DNA of 64,000 nucleotides from Amorphoplanes digitatis (GTDB lineage Bacteria > Actinomycetota > Actinomycetes > Mycobacteriales > Micromonosporaceae): NCBI RefSeq assembly GCF_014205335.1, contig NZ_JACHNH010000001.1, positions 6,876,501 to 6,940,500 on the forward strand. The letters are read 5' to 3'. Position numbers and translations under genes: made by a program. Under the pieces are notes generated by a model. It did not search any database and was not told the origin of the DNA. It saw nothing but the letters and a program-made list of their open reading frames with translations. Below, piece by piece: positions 45,521 through 53,082 of this stretch. Position 1 is the stretch's first letter. Each line of letters begins with the position of its first letter.

Positions 45521-47002
45521 CTACCGGGCGCCGGACTCGCACGCGTCCTTGGACAGGATCACGTTGGGGGCACCTCCCACGGTGGACGGCTGGTCATCGG
45601 GGGTCGCGTCCACTATTGACGGCGGGCGTGACGGCAGCAGGGCGGTGATGATGGCTGCGGCGGTCACGAATCCCGCGGCGGTGAGGTAGGCGCGGCTGTA
45701 GCCGTCGCGCAGCGCCGCGACCTCGCCCAGCCCGGATGCCAGGCTCGCGTCCGTGACCCGGGCCGCGACCACCGCCAGTACCGCCAGGCCCAGCGCGCCG
45801 CCGGCCTGCTGCGCGGTGTTGGTGAGACCGGACACCAGCCCGGTCTCGCCCGGCTCCGCCCCGGCCATCGCCAGCATGATGATCGCCGGGATGACCACGC
45901 CGATGCCCAGGCCCATGATGATCAGCGACGGCAGCACGTCGGTCGCGTACCGAGCCTCGGCCGGCGCCCGTACCAGCAGCGCGAGCCCCGCGGCCAGCAT
46001 GCCGAGCCCGGCCAGCAGGACCGGGCGGACGCCGAACCGGGCGATCATCCGCGGCGCCACCAGCAGCGACAGCACGCCGATCACGATCGGGGTCGGCAGG
46101 AACGCGAGGCCCGTTCCGATCGAGTCCAGGCCGAGAACCCGCTGCAGGAACAGGGCGTTCACGAACTGGAATCCCATGCCGGTCGCGAAGATCAGCACCA
46201 CCGCCGCCCCGGTGGCCAGCAGCCGGCCGCGGCTCAGCACGCTCAGCGGCGCGAGCGGGGTGCGGGCGTACCGCTGGCGTACGAGGAAGGCCACGACCAG
46301 GAGCAGGGCCGCCACGCCGTACCGGAAACCGCCGTCCACGATGGCGTAGACGCCGAGCGACAGGCCCAGCGTGATCAGGATCGCGCCGCTGACGTCCAGG
46401 CCCTCGCGCAGGCCGGCCCCCGCCTCCCGGGGCACCACCCGCAGCGCCACGACCAGCACGGCCACGCCGATCGGCAGGTTGACCAGGAAGATCCACGGCC
46501 AGCCGGCGGCATCGGTGAGCAGGCCGCCCGCGACGAAGCCGAAGGCCGCGCCGCCGGCCTGGGTGAAGCTGAAGACGCCGATGGCCCGGGCCTGCGAGCC
46601 GGGCTCCGGGTAGAGCCGCACGATCAGCGAGAAGATCACCGCGGACGCCAGCGCGCCGCCGACGCCCTGCACGAAGCGGCCCGCGACAAGTAGCGGCGCG
46701 GTCGTGGCGAGGCCGCAGAGCAGGCTCGCCGCGGTGAAGACGACAAGCCCGGCGAGGAACACCCGGCGTGCGCCGATCAGGTCGCCGAGGCGGCCGGCGA
46801 GCAGCAGCAGCCCGGCGAAGCCGATCAGGTAGCCGTTGACGACCCAGGCGACGCCCGTCGGCGAGAAGCCCAGGTCGGCCTGGATGGCGGGCACGGCGAC
46901 GGCCACGATCGTGCTGTCCAGCACGATCATCAGCGCCATCGCGCAGAGCACGGCGAGCGCGGCGGCACGCCGCCGGTCACGAAGGGGTACGGAAGCAGCC
47001 AT
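45521..47002 (-). CDS. DHA2-family MFS multidrug exporter (EmrB/QacA type)
   Basis: 493 residues, 14 predicted helices. Motif C-type helix 1 MALMIVLDSTIVAVAVPAIQADLGFSPTGVAWVVNGYLI, loop 2-3 GRLGDLIGARRVFLAG and helix 5 GVFSFTQAGGAAFGFVAGGLL are typical of QacA/EmrB pumps. ATG 47002 lies 6 nt after TACGGT (leaderless). A 28-bp palindrome abuts that box, and a marR gene lies directly upstream on the same strand, so MarR control is very likely. Confidence 0.93.
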   Translation of the reverse strand: MAASVPLRDRRRAAALAVLCAMALMIVLDSTIVAVAVPAIQADLGFSPTGVAWVVNGYLIGFAGLLLLAGRLGDLIGARRVFLAGLVVFTAASLLCGLATTAPLLVAGRFVQGVGGALASAVIFSLIVRLYPEPGSQARAIGVFSFTQAGGAAFGFVAGGLLTDAAGWPWIFLVNLPIGVAVLVVALRVVPREAGAGLREGLDVSGAILITLGLSLGVYAIVDGGFRYGVAALLLVVAFLVRQRYARTPLAPLSVLSRGRLLATGAAVVLIFATGMGFQFVNALFLQRVLGLDSIGTGLAFLPTPIVIGVLSLLVAPRMIARFGVRPVLLAGLGMLAAGLALLVRAPAEARYATDVLPSLIIMGLGIGVVIPAIIMLAMAGAEPGETGLVSGLTNTAQQAGGALGLAVLAVVAARVTDASLASGLGEVAALRDGYSRAYLTAAGFVTAAAIITALLPSRPPSIVDATPDDQPSTVGGAPNVILSKDACESGAR

Positions 47003-47014
47003 GGTCCGACCGTA

Positions 47015-47042
47015 GCAGATAGTCTGCTTACGGACTATCTGC
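47015..47042. promoter_or_regulatory. 28-bp MarR-type operator before the DHA2 pump
   Basis: Perfect 10-bp arms GCAGATAGTC / GACTATCTGC with an 8-nt spacer, immediately upstream of the pump's TACGGT -10 (47014-47009 on the minus strand) and between marR and the pump gene. Confidence 0.85.
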
Positions 47043-47049
47043 TTGCCAC

Positions 47050-47529
47050 CTATTGGGCGGGCTGCCGGGCGCGGCGCACCGGCCGCGGCCCCGGGTCGGC
47101 GGCCTCGCCGACCAGCCGCACCAGCGCCGCCACGAAGGTGTCCCGCTCCGACTCGGGCAGCGCGCCCAGCGCCTCGGCGTGCACCCGGTCGACGATCCGC
47201 TGCCCCCGCGCCGCCGCGGCCCGGCCGGCCTCGGTCACCGCGATGATCCGGGCCCGGCGATCGGTCGCGGACGGGCGGCGCTCGGCCAGCCCGCGCCGCT
47301 CCAGGTCGTCGACGGTGCCGACCATGGTCGTCTTGTCGAGATCGGAGAGGGCCGCGAGCTGGATCTGGGTCCGCTCCTCCTCCAGCGCGTGCAGGAGGAC
47401 GCACTGCATGCGGGGGGTCAGATCGACCTCGGCGAGCGCGGCGGCCAGCCGGTTGGACAGGGCGTGACCGGCCATGTTGAGCAGGCCGGTCAGGTCACGG
47501 ACGGTGCGCTCGGGCGCGGCGGAGGACAT
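47050..47529 (-). CDS. MarR-family transcriptional regulator
   Basis: 159 residues with the MarR winged helix: LTPRMQCVLLHALEEERTQIQLAALSDLDKTTMVGTVDDLERRGLAERRPSATDRRARIIAVTEAG. ATG lies 6 nt after TATCGT (leaderless). Upstream of it is another palindrome (47549-47568), and between it and the DHA2 pump is a 28-bp palindrome. Likely represses the pump and perhaps itself in response to a toxic ligand. Confidence 0.94.
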   Translation of the reverse strand: MSSAAPERTVRDLTGLLNMAGHALSNRLAAALAEVDLTPRMQCVLLHALEEERTQIQLAALSDLDKTTMVGTVDDLERRGLAERRPSATDRRARIIAVTEAGRAAAARGQRIVDRVHAEALGALPESERDTFVAALVRLVGEAADPGPRPVRRARQPAQ

Positions 47530-47548
47530 TACCGAACGATAGCGCGGG

Positions 47549-47568
47549 ATCATCCCGTACCGGATGAT
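47549..47568. promoter_or_regulatory. Palindrome ATCATCC-N6-GGATGAT upstream of marR
   Basis: Perfect 7-bp arms, about 10 bp upstream of the TATCGT -10 of marR. It differs from the 28-bp operator before the pump, so it may bind a different protein. Confidence 0.5.
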
Positions 47569-47620
47569 TTTGCTGATGGACGACCGACGGACCCCCGTGT
47601 GAACCCGCCGGTCGTCGTCC

Positions 47621-48064
47621 TCAGTGCGCGGCCAGTGCCGCCCAGCCGGGCGCCGTCGGCGCCCGGCGCAGCGGCATCCGCGCCTCCGCCGGCGTGCGGT
47701 CACCCTTGCGCTGGTTGCAGCGCCCGCAGGCCGCGACGGTGTTGAGCCACGTGTTGCCGCCGCCGCGCGAGCGCGGCAGCACGTGGTCGATGGTGGACGC
47801 CGCGCCGCCGCAGTAGGCGCAGGTGCGGCCGTCGCGGGTCAGCACGCCGCCGCGGGACCAGGCCGGGCCGCGGCTGTGCCGCCAGCGGGTCACCACGTAG
47901 CTGACCAGCCGGACGACGGTCGGGATCGGGAAGACGCCGATGCGGGCGTCCGGCCGCGCCTCCTCGACGACCGCCACCTCGCGGAACAGCATGCGGATGG
48001 CGTGCCGGACGCTGACCCGGTGCAGAGGCCCGAAGTCGGCGTTGAGAACAAGGACCACACTCAT
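47621..48064 (-). CDS. HNH endonuclease family protein
   Basis: 147 residues. The C-terminal HNH/McrA-like domain has two Cys pairs for zinc (CAYCGG and CGRCN) and the catalytic STIDHVLPRSRGGGNTWLNTVAACGRCNQRKGDRTPAEA. The N-terminal half (VLVLNADFGPLHRVSVRHAIRMLFREVAVV) is the conserved extension of this actinobacterial family. ATG has GAGGAGG about 9 nt upstream. A strong terminator-like hairpin lies only 33 bp before the start. Confidence 0.93.
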   Translation of the reverse strand: MSVVLVLNADFGPLHRVSVRHAIRMLFREVAVVEEARPDARIGVFPIPTVVRLVSYVVTRWRHSRGPAWSRGGVLTRDGRTCAYCGGAASTIDHVLPRSRGGGNTWLNTVAACGRCNQRKGDRTPAEARMPLRRAPTAPGWAALAAH

Positions 48065-48096
48065 CGCGGGTCACCTCCTCTGTTTCCCGTACACGC

Positions 48097-48132
48097 AAAA
48101 GCCGCCCGCCTCCGAACAGGGAGACGAGCGGC
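48097..48132 (-). terminator. Terminator-like hairpin 33 bp upstream of the HNH gene
   Basis: On the minus strand a 13-bp stem with two G-U pairs (48120-48132 / 48101-48113), 6-nt loop and TTTT. It could end the upstream metF-CDP-alcohol transferase unit, or attenuate the HNH transcript. The rest of the 48133-48289 spacer holds no gene I can support; a 14-codon frame from GTG 48197 with AGGGAG before it is noted but weak. Confidence 0.75.
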
Positions 48133-48289
48133 GACCGGCGTGCGCGCAAGGCGTCAGCCGGGGCCTGCTGCCCCACTCTCGTACCGGTCGGCCGTCACGT
48201 GATCTCCCTAGGTCCCGGTGATCCGGAACACGTCGTTGGTGAAGAAGGTAGGTGCGGCGGCCCATCGTGGACAACCGAATAAAGATCGA

Positions 48290-48958
48290 TCAGCCCGACA
48301 GCTCGGCGCGGACCGCGGCCGCCAGCTGTGCGAGTCCGGCCAGGCCCAGCGCGGCCCAGACGACGGCCGCCGCGACTATCACCGGCGGCGCCCACGCCGC
48401 GTCCGCGAGGCCGGCGAGGCCGCCGACGAGCAGGCCGGCGATCGCCACGGACACCCGGGTGGGGCGCTCGCCCAGCGTCACCACGCCGAGGCCCGGCATG
48501 CCACCGGCGGCGGCCCGGGCCCGGATGTACTCGTGCAGCCAGCTCACCGCGCCGCCGGCGACGACCAGCCAGCCCGGCGCGCCCGCGATCCAGAACGCGG
48601 TCAGCCAGGCCAGCTCGCCGAGCCGGTCGGCGACCGAGTCGTAGACGAATCCGAGCCGGGAGGTCCGGCCGGTGACCACGGCGACGGCGCCGTCGAGGCC
48701 GTCGGCGGCGGCCGCGAGCAGCACCAGCAGGGCGCCGAGGAGCAGCCCGGCGGGGCCGAGCAGGGCGGCGGCCGGCACGCCGAGGCAGAGCGCCAGCCCG
48801 GACGCGGTGACGGCCGCCGGGCCGACGCCGAGCCGGCCGAGCAGGACGCCGCCGCGGTAGGTCAGCCGGATCCAGCCGCGCACCAGCGGCGAGGCGGCGT
48901 CCGGGTCGAAGCCGCCGTGCAGCCTGGACCAGGCCGCGGCGTACTCCGCCCAGGTCAC
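48290..48958 (-). CDS. CDP-alcohol phosphatidyltransferase family protein with altered motif
   Basis: 222 residues, about six membrane helices. The family motif D-G-x2-A-R-x8-G-x3-D-x3-D is present around DGLDGAVAVVTGRTSRLGF and then VYDSVAD, with all Asp residues kept but the Arg replaced by Val. Transfers a phospho-alcohol onto or from CDP-linked lipid in other members; substrate here unknown. GTG start overlaps the metF stop by 4 bp, so the two are coupled. Confidence 0.85.
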   Translation of the reverse strand: MTWAEYAAAWSRLHGGFDPDAASPLVRGWIRLTYRGGVLLGRLGVGPAAVTASGLALCLGVPAAALLGPAGLLLGALLVLLAAAADGLDGAVAVVTGRTSRLGFVYDSVADRLGELAWLTAFWIAGAPGWLVVAGGAVSWLHEYIRARAAAGGMPGLGVVTLGERPTRVSVAIAGLLVGGLAGLADAAWAPPVIVAAAVVWAALGLAGLAQLAAAVRAELSG

Positions 48959-49869
48959 ACCGGGACGTTGGCGGCCAGCCGCTGCCACACCTCGCGGGTC
49001 GCCGTCGAACGGTTCATGGTGATGAAGTGGATGCCGGGCACGCCCTCGTCGAGCAGCCGCTGGCACATCTCGCCGCACAGGTCGATGCCGAGCTTGCGCA
49101 CGCCGTCGGCGTCGTCGGCGATGCGCTCGAAGCGGGCCTGTAGGGCACGCGGGAACGGGGCACCGGAGAGCTGCGCGGCCCGAGTGATGGTCGCCATTCT
49201 CAGGACGGGCATCACACCGGGCACGATGGGCGTGTCGCAGCCCGCCGCGGCCACCCGGTCGCGCAGCCGCAGGTACTCGTCGGCCTCGAAGAACATCTGG
49301 GTGATGGCGAAGTCGGCGCCGGCCCGGCACTTGCGGATGAAGTTGCGGGTGTCCGTCTCGACGTCGGCGGAGCGCGGGTGCTTGTAGGGGAAGGCCGCCA
49401 CCCCGACGCTGAAGTCGCCGGACTCGCGCAGCAGCCGCACCAGGTCCTCGGCGTAGAGCACGCCGTCGGGGTGCCGCACCCACTCGCCCATCGGGTCGCC
49501 GGGCGGGTCGCCCCGGACCGCGAGCACGTTGCGGATGCCGGCGCCGGCCAGCCGCCCGATGACGTTGCGCAGCTCGGCCACGGAGTGGCCGACCGCGGTC
49601 AGGTGCGCCATGGGCAGCAGCGTCGTCTCGGTCGCGACCCGCTCGGTCACCGCGACGGTGGTGTCCCGGGTGCTGCCGCCGGCCCCGTAGGTGATCGAGA
49701 CGAAGTCCGGGCGCAGCGTCTCCAGCTCCCGGATCGTCTGCCAGAGCAGCTGCTCGCCCTCGCGCGTCTTGGGCGGCATGAACTCGAAGGAAAACGTCGG
49801 ATCCGGACGACGGATGAGCTCACCGATCGCCGGAGACGTCGGTAGCCGTGAAGGAAGTCCGAGAGACAC
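48955..49869 (-). CDS. metF: Methylenetetrahydrofolate reductase
   Basis: 304 residues, FAD-dependent TIM barrel reducing 5,10-methylene-THF to 5-methyl-THF for methionine synthesis. Blocks: FSFEFMPPKTREGE (catalytic Glu), FVSITYGAGGSTRDTT, LRNVLAVRGDPPGD (LAVRGD with substrate Asp), and ADFAITQMFFEADEY. GTG 49869 lies 6 nt after TACAGT, so it is probably leaderless, and it is divergent from the prenyl synthase gene. Confidence 0.94.
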   Translation of the reverse strand: MSLGLPSRLPTSPAIGELIRRPDPTFSFEFMPPKTREGEQLLWQTIRELETLRPDFVSITYGAGGSTRDTTVAVTERVATETTLLPMAHLTAVGHSVAELRNVIGRLAGAGIRNVLAVRGDPPGDPMGEWVRHPDGVLYAEDLVRLLRESGDFSVGVAAFPYKHPRSADVETDTRNFIRKCRAGADFAITQMFFEADEYLRLRDRVAAAGCDTPIVPGVMPVLRMATITRAAQLSGAPFPRALQARFERIADDADGVRKLGIDLCGEMCQRLLDEGVPGIHFITMNRSTATREVWQRLAANVPV

Positions 49870-49875
49870 ACCCAG

Positions 49876-49914
49876 ACTGTACCGGCTGGCACGGGCGTAC
49901 CGACCCGCTAGGTT
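49876..49914. promoter_or_regulatory. Back-to-back leaderless promoters of metF and idsA
   Basis: Minus-strand TACAGT (49881-49876) lies 6 nt before the metF GTG; plus-strand TAGGTT (49909-49914) lies 6 nt before the idsA GTG. Only 51 bp separate the two start codons, so both promoters share the same short DNA. Confidence 0.6.
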
Positions 49915-49920
49915 TGCCCC

Positions 49921-50991
49921 GTGACCTCCCCGCTGGAACGCGCTGGCCTGCGCCCGCGCGTCGACAAAGCCCTCGCCGCCTTCCTCGCCGACCGGCGTGT
50001 CCGGCTCCTGACGATCGACGGGGTACTCGCCGACGTCGCCGACGCCCTCGAGGAGTTCGTGCTGCGCGGCGGCAAGCGCCTGCGCCCGGCGTTCGCGTAC
50101 TGGGGTTACCGCGGCGCCGGCGGCGTCGACTCCGACCAGGTGGTGACGGCGGTCTCGGCGCTGGAGCTGGTGCAGGCGAGCGCGCTGATCCACGACGACC
50201 TGATGGACCGCTCCGACACCCGCCGCGGCGAGCCGTCGGTGCACCGCCGGTTCGCGGCGCGGCACGCGGAGGCGGGCTGGGGCGGCGACGCGTCGGGCTT
50301 CGGCGACAACGCGGCCGTCCTGCTCGGCGACCTGGCGCTGGTCTGGTCGGACGAGCTGCTGTACTCCTCGGGCGTCGACCTGGCCGACCTGGCCCGGGCG
50401 CGGCCGGTCTTCGACGCGATGCGCACGGAGGTGACCGTCGGCCAGTACCTGGACGTGCTGACCCAGGCCACCGGGGACACCTCGCTGGAGCGGGCGGGCA
50501 AGGTGGCCCGGTACAAGTCGGCGAAGTACACCGTCGAGCGGCCGCTGCTGCTCGGCGCGGCCCTGGCCGGCGCGCCGGAATCGGTCTCGGCGGCCTATTC
50601 CGGGTACGGGCTGCCGCTGGGCGAGGCGTTCCAGCTGCGCGACGACGTGCTCGGGGTCTTCGGCGACCCGGCGCAGACCGGCAAGCCGGCCGGCGACGAC
50701 CTGCGCGAGGGAAAGCGGACATATCTGGTCGCGGCGGCGCATGCCGCGCTGGGGCCGGCGGAGCGCGACGAGCTGGAGTCCCGGCTCGGCGACCCGGAAC
50801 TTGACGACGCGGGCGTCGAGCGCCTCCGCGCGATCATCCGCGACTGCGGGGCGCTGGCCCGGACCGAGGAGCGGATCTCGTCGCTGACCGGGCAGGCCCT
50901 CGCCGCGCTCACCCGCACCGAGGAGCTGGACACCGAGGCCCGGGCCGTGCTGCTCGAACTGGCGGACGCGGCAACCCGGCGCGCGGTGTGA
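49921..50991 (+). CDS. idsA: Polyprenyl (probably geranylgeranyl) diphosphate synthase
   Basis: 356 residues, trans-prenyl chain synthase with both Asp-rich motifs: FARM LIHDDLMDRSDTRRG and SARM FQLRDDVLGVFGD, plus GGKRLRP and the KSAKYTVERPL block. The residues just before the first motif (VQASALIHDD, small side chains) fit a C20 product. Next to crtYc/crtYd, which convergently end one base away, it most likely feeds carotenoid synthesis. GTG start is leaderless. Confidence 0.93.
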   Translation: MTSPLERAGLRPRVDKALAAFLADRRVRLLTIDGVLADVADALEEFVLRGGKRLRPAFAYWGYRGAGGVDSDQVVTAVSALELVQASALIHDDLMDRSDTRRGEPSVHRRFAARHAEAGWGGDASGFGDNAAVLLGDLALVWSDELLYSSGVDLADLARARPVFDAMRTEVTVGQYLDVLTQATGDTSLERAGKVARYKSAKYTVERPLLLGAALAGAPESVSAAYSGYGLPLGEAFQLRDDVLGVFGDPAQTGKPAGDDLREGKRTYLVAAAHAALGPAERDELESRLGDPELDDAGVERLRAIIRDCGALARTEERISSLTGQALAALTRTEELDTEARAVLLELADAATRRAV

Positions 50992-50992
50992 A

Positions 50993-51349
50993 TCAGGCGC
51001 GCCCGCGCAGCCGGCGCAGCAGCCCGCTGCCCTCGCCCGCGGCCGGGCCGCGCTGCACGCCGCGCCGGCCTAGCCACACCCAGACCGAGAGCGTCAGCAG
51101 CACCATCGCGAAGCCGAACAGCAGGTCCTCGACCGGCGCGTACACGAGCCGCAGGCCGAGGATCGCGTTCGGGTTGTAGATCACGATGCGGCGGCCGGTG
51201 AGGATCCCGTTCGACAGCAGCTGGAACACGATGATGATCGGGTACGTCGCCCAGAACACGGCCCGGGTCACCAGCCGGGTACGCAGCACGAACAGGTCGA
51301 CGGCCAGCGCGCCGAGCACGCCGAGCACCGCGGCGGCCGTGTAGGTCAT
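50993..51349 (-). CDS. crtYd: Lycopene cyclase subunit CrtYd
   Basis: 118 residues with three membrane helices and the lycopene-cyclase-domain signature YNPNAILGLRLVYAPVEDLLFGFAMVLLTLSVW. It pairs with CrtYc to cyclise lycopene or C50 ends. ATG overlaps the crtYc stop (ATGA). A basic C-terminal tail follows helix 3. Confidence 0.9.
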   Translation of the reverse strand: MTYTAAAVLGVLGALAVDLFVLRTRLVTRAVFWATYPIIIVFQLLSNGILTGRRIVIYNPNAILGLRLVYAPVEDLLFGFAMVLLTLSVWVWLGRRGVQRGPAAGEGSGLLRRLRGRA

Positions 51350-51672
51350 TCGTCACCCGCCGGACGTCGCAGCACGGCCCGGGTCGCCTCGAAGCCGAGG
51401 ATCGCGCAGGTCGGCACCGCCAGGAAGAACAGCACCTCGTCGATCGGCAGCCCGCCGGGCAGCAGTACGCCGGTGATCTGCTCGGGGTCGAAGCTCCAGT
51501 GCCCGGCCGCGATCGCCGCCAGGTCCCAGAGCACGAAGACGACCGCAACCGGCAGCAGCGTGAGCAGCAGCCGCCGCCACCGGCGGAGCACGTTGACCCT
51601 CAGCACCGGCTCCAGCCACAGGGCCGCCGCCAGGCATCCCGCGAGCACCGACAGGTATGCGAGATGCCGCAT
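51346..51672 (-). CDS. crtYc: Lycopene cyclase subunit CrtYc
   Basis: 108 residues with three membrane helices and the partner signature GLPIDEVLFFLAVPTCAILGFEATRAVL. ATG 51672 (MRHLAYLSVLAG) is the natural start; a longer upstream frame is artefactual. It is the first gene of crtYc-crtYd, on the strand opposite idsA. Confidence 0.9.
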   Translation of the reverse strand: MRHLAYLSVLAGCLAAALWLEPVLRVNVLRRWRRLLLTLLPVAVVFVLWDLAAIAAGHWSFDPEQITGVLLPGGLPIDEVLFFLAVPTCAILGFEATRAVLRRPAGDE

Positions 51673-51679
51673 GCGTGGC

Positions 51680-52057
51680 TCAGAAGCCGAGCGCCTGCGC
51701 GCGCCGCTTGACCTCGCGGGCGCGGTCGCCGCCGAGGCCCTTGGCGCCGCAGCCGTCGACCGTCGCGTCCGGCTCATAGAGCCACCGGAGCGCTTCTTCG
51801 TCGTTGTACCCGTTATCGCGAAGCAAGGTGATGACGCCGGGGAGGTGCTTGAGCACGGTGCTGTTGGCCACCAGCTCCGCCGGCACCACGCGGATGCCGT
51901 CGCGCCGGACCGCGAGCAGCGCGCCGTCGCGGATCATCTGGTGCACCTTGCTGATCGACAAGCCGAGCTTGTCCGCCACGTCGGGCAGGTTGATCCACTC
52001 GGTCGGGCCGGCGGGCTGCGGCGCCGCCGCGTCACCCACGCTTACTGATTCGGTCAC
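51680..52057 (-). CDS. Rv2175c-like DNA-binding protein
   Basis: 125 residues. After a short polar start comes a winged-HTH (TEWINLPDVADKLGLSISKVHQMIRDGALLAVRRDGIRVVPAELVANSTVLKHLPGVITLLRDNGYNDEEALRWLYEPD). In M. tuberculosis Rv2175c is a DNA-binding substrate of kinase PknL, and here a PknL-type kinase is 1 kb away, so the pair is conserved. N-terminal Thr/Ser residues (TESVS) are the likely phosphosites. GTG start 6 nt after CACGCT; no ribosome site. It ends 8 bp before crtYc. Confidence 0.9.
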   Translation of the reverse strand: MTESVSVGDAAAPQPAGPTEWINLPDVADKLGLSISKVHQMIRDGALLAVRRDGIRVVPAELVANSTVLKHLPGVITLLRDNGYNDEEALRWLYEPDATVDGCGAKGLGGDRAREVKRRAQALGF

Positions 52058-52150
52058 CCGACCAGCGTGCCATGCCCGCTCCGCGGCTGACCAAGCGGAG
52101 CATGCGGAACCGGGAACGCCCCGGCTGCTCGAGATCGGAGAAGTGTCCCG

Positions 52151-52927
52151 ATGACCCTGTGGCGGAGAGCCCGCAACGAGGTGACCGGCGCCTGGCGCTC
52201 GGTGCGCTACGACCTGGGCCGGCGCGGCCCGGACACGGGGAAGGCGGCCGCGGTACCGGACACCGCCCCCGGCTACCAGGACGTGACCTCGACCGGGATG
52301 AGCACCTTCGGTGGCCTCGGCACCGGCGGGCTGCGTACCTCGTACGGCGACGAGGTCGTGCCGAGGCCGCGCCGGCTGGCCGCGGTGGCGGCGTTCGGCG
52401 CCCTGGCCGTCGCGGGCGCCGCGGGCAGCTACTACGCCGTCGTCACCGGGATCGACGCGCTGGTCGCCGACCGGCCCGCGGGCGCCGAGCCGTACCCGCT
52501 GGCGGCGCGGGCGCCGCAGGACTCCGAGGGTGACCAGTCCAACTCCGGCCTCGGCCGCGGCGTCGTTGCCGCACCCGCCGGGCCGGCACCGGCGACGACC
52601 GCGCCGGGCACGGTCCGGATCCTGCCGCCGGCCGGCGGCGCGGCGGCGAGGCGGCCGGCGACGGCGCCGCGGCTGCGGACGACGGTGGGTAGCGTCACGC
52701 CGGCGACCCGGCCGACCGACTGCTGCCTGATCCCGCCGGTGCCCACGCCGACCGCGCCGGTGCCGACGCCGCAGAGCCCGTCGGCCACCGCGTCGCCGAG
52801 CGCCTCGGCGTCCGAGAGCGCGCCGCCGTCCGAGGAGCCGACAACGACGGCCTCGCCGACCCCGTCCGGCGAGCCGGACGGCATGGACGAGCGCCGGAGC
52901 CGACCACGGCGCGCACACCGTCACTGA
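52151..52927 (+). CDS. Hypothetical membrane protein with Pro/Ser/Thr-rich outer tail
   Basis: 258 residues: ~75-residue cytoplasmic start, one membrane helix (~75-97, AAVAAFGALAVAGAAGSYYAV), then a long disordered Pro/Ala/Ser/Thr-rich region including TDCCLIPPVPTPTAPVPTP. No family recognised. ATG with GGAGAAG 9 nt upstream. Lies between the Rv2175c-like gene and pknL; the outer tail may span the wall and be glycosylated, as Ser/Thr/Pro tails often are. Confidence 0.75.
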   Translation: MTLWRRARNEVTGAWRSVRYDLGRRGPDTGKAAAVPDTAPGYQDVTSTGMSTFGGLGTGGLRTSYGDEVVPRPRRLAAVAAFGALAVAGAAGSYYAVVTGIDALVADRPAGAEPYPLAARAPQDSEGDQSNSGLGRGVVAAPAGPAPATTAPGTVRILPPAGGAAARRPATAPRLRTTVGSVTPATRPTDCCLIPPVPTPTAPVPTPQSPSATASPSASASESAPPSEEPTTTASPTPSGEPDGMDERRSRPRRAHRH

Positions 52928-52943
52928 TCCGATTTGTAATGAC

Positions 52944-52981
52944 AAAACGACTTGTGGGGTCTCGGCCACGCGGGTCGTTTT
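52944..52981 (+). terminator. Terminator before pknL
   Basis: AAAACGAC (52944-52951) pairs with GTCGTTTT (52974-52981), with an inner GTGG/CCAC stem; the 3' arm supplies the T-run. Ends the hypothetical gene above. Confidence 0.75.
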
Positions 52982-53068
52982 CTCCTGAATGCCCTGGTCA
53001 CCGCCCTGCGTTATACCCGTTAGGTCTCAGCTGTGAGGATCCTCGTCTGCCACGCCCGGAAGGACACA

Positions 53069-53074
53069 TACACT
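53069..53074 (+). promoter_or_regulatory. -10 box of pknL
   Basis: TACACT, 8 nt before the ATG; near-leaderless. Confidence 0.45.
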
Positions 53075-53082
53075 TCACGCCG

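Noticed and set aside
48071..48274. 67-codon minus-strand frame upstream of the HNH gene
   Set aside because: Crosses the terminator hairpin, arginine-rich, no ribosome site; likely non-coding leader.
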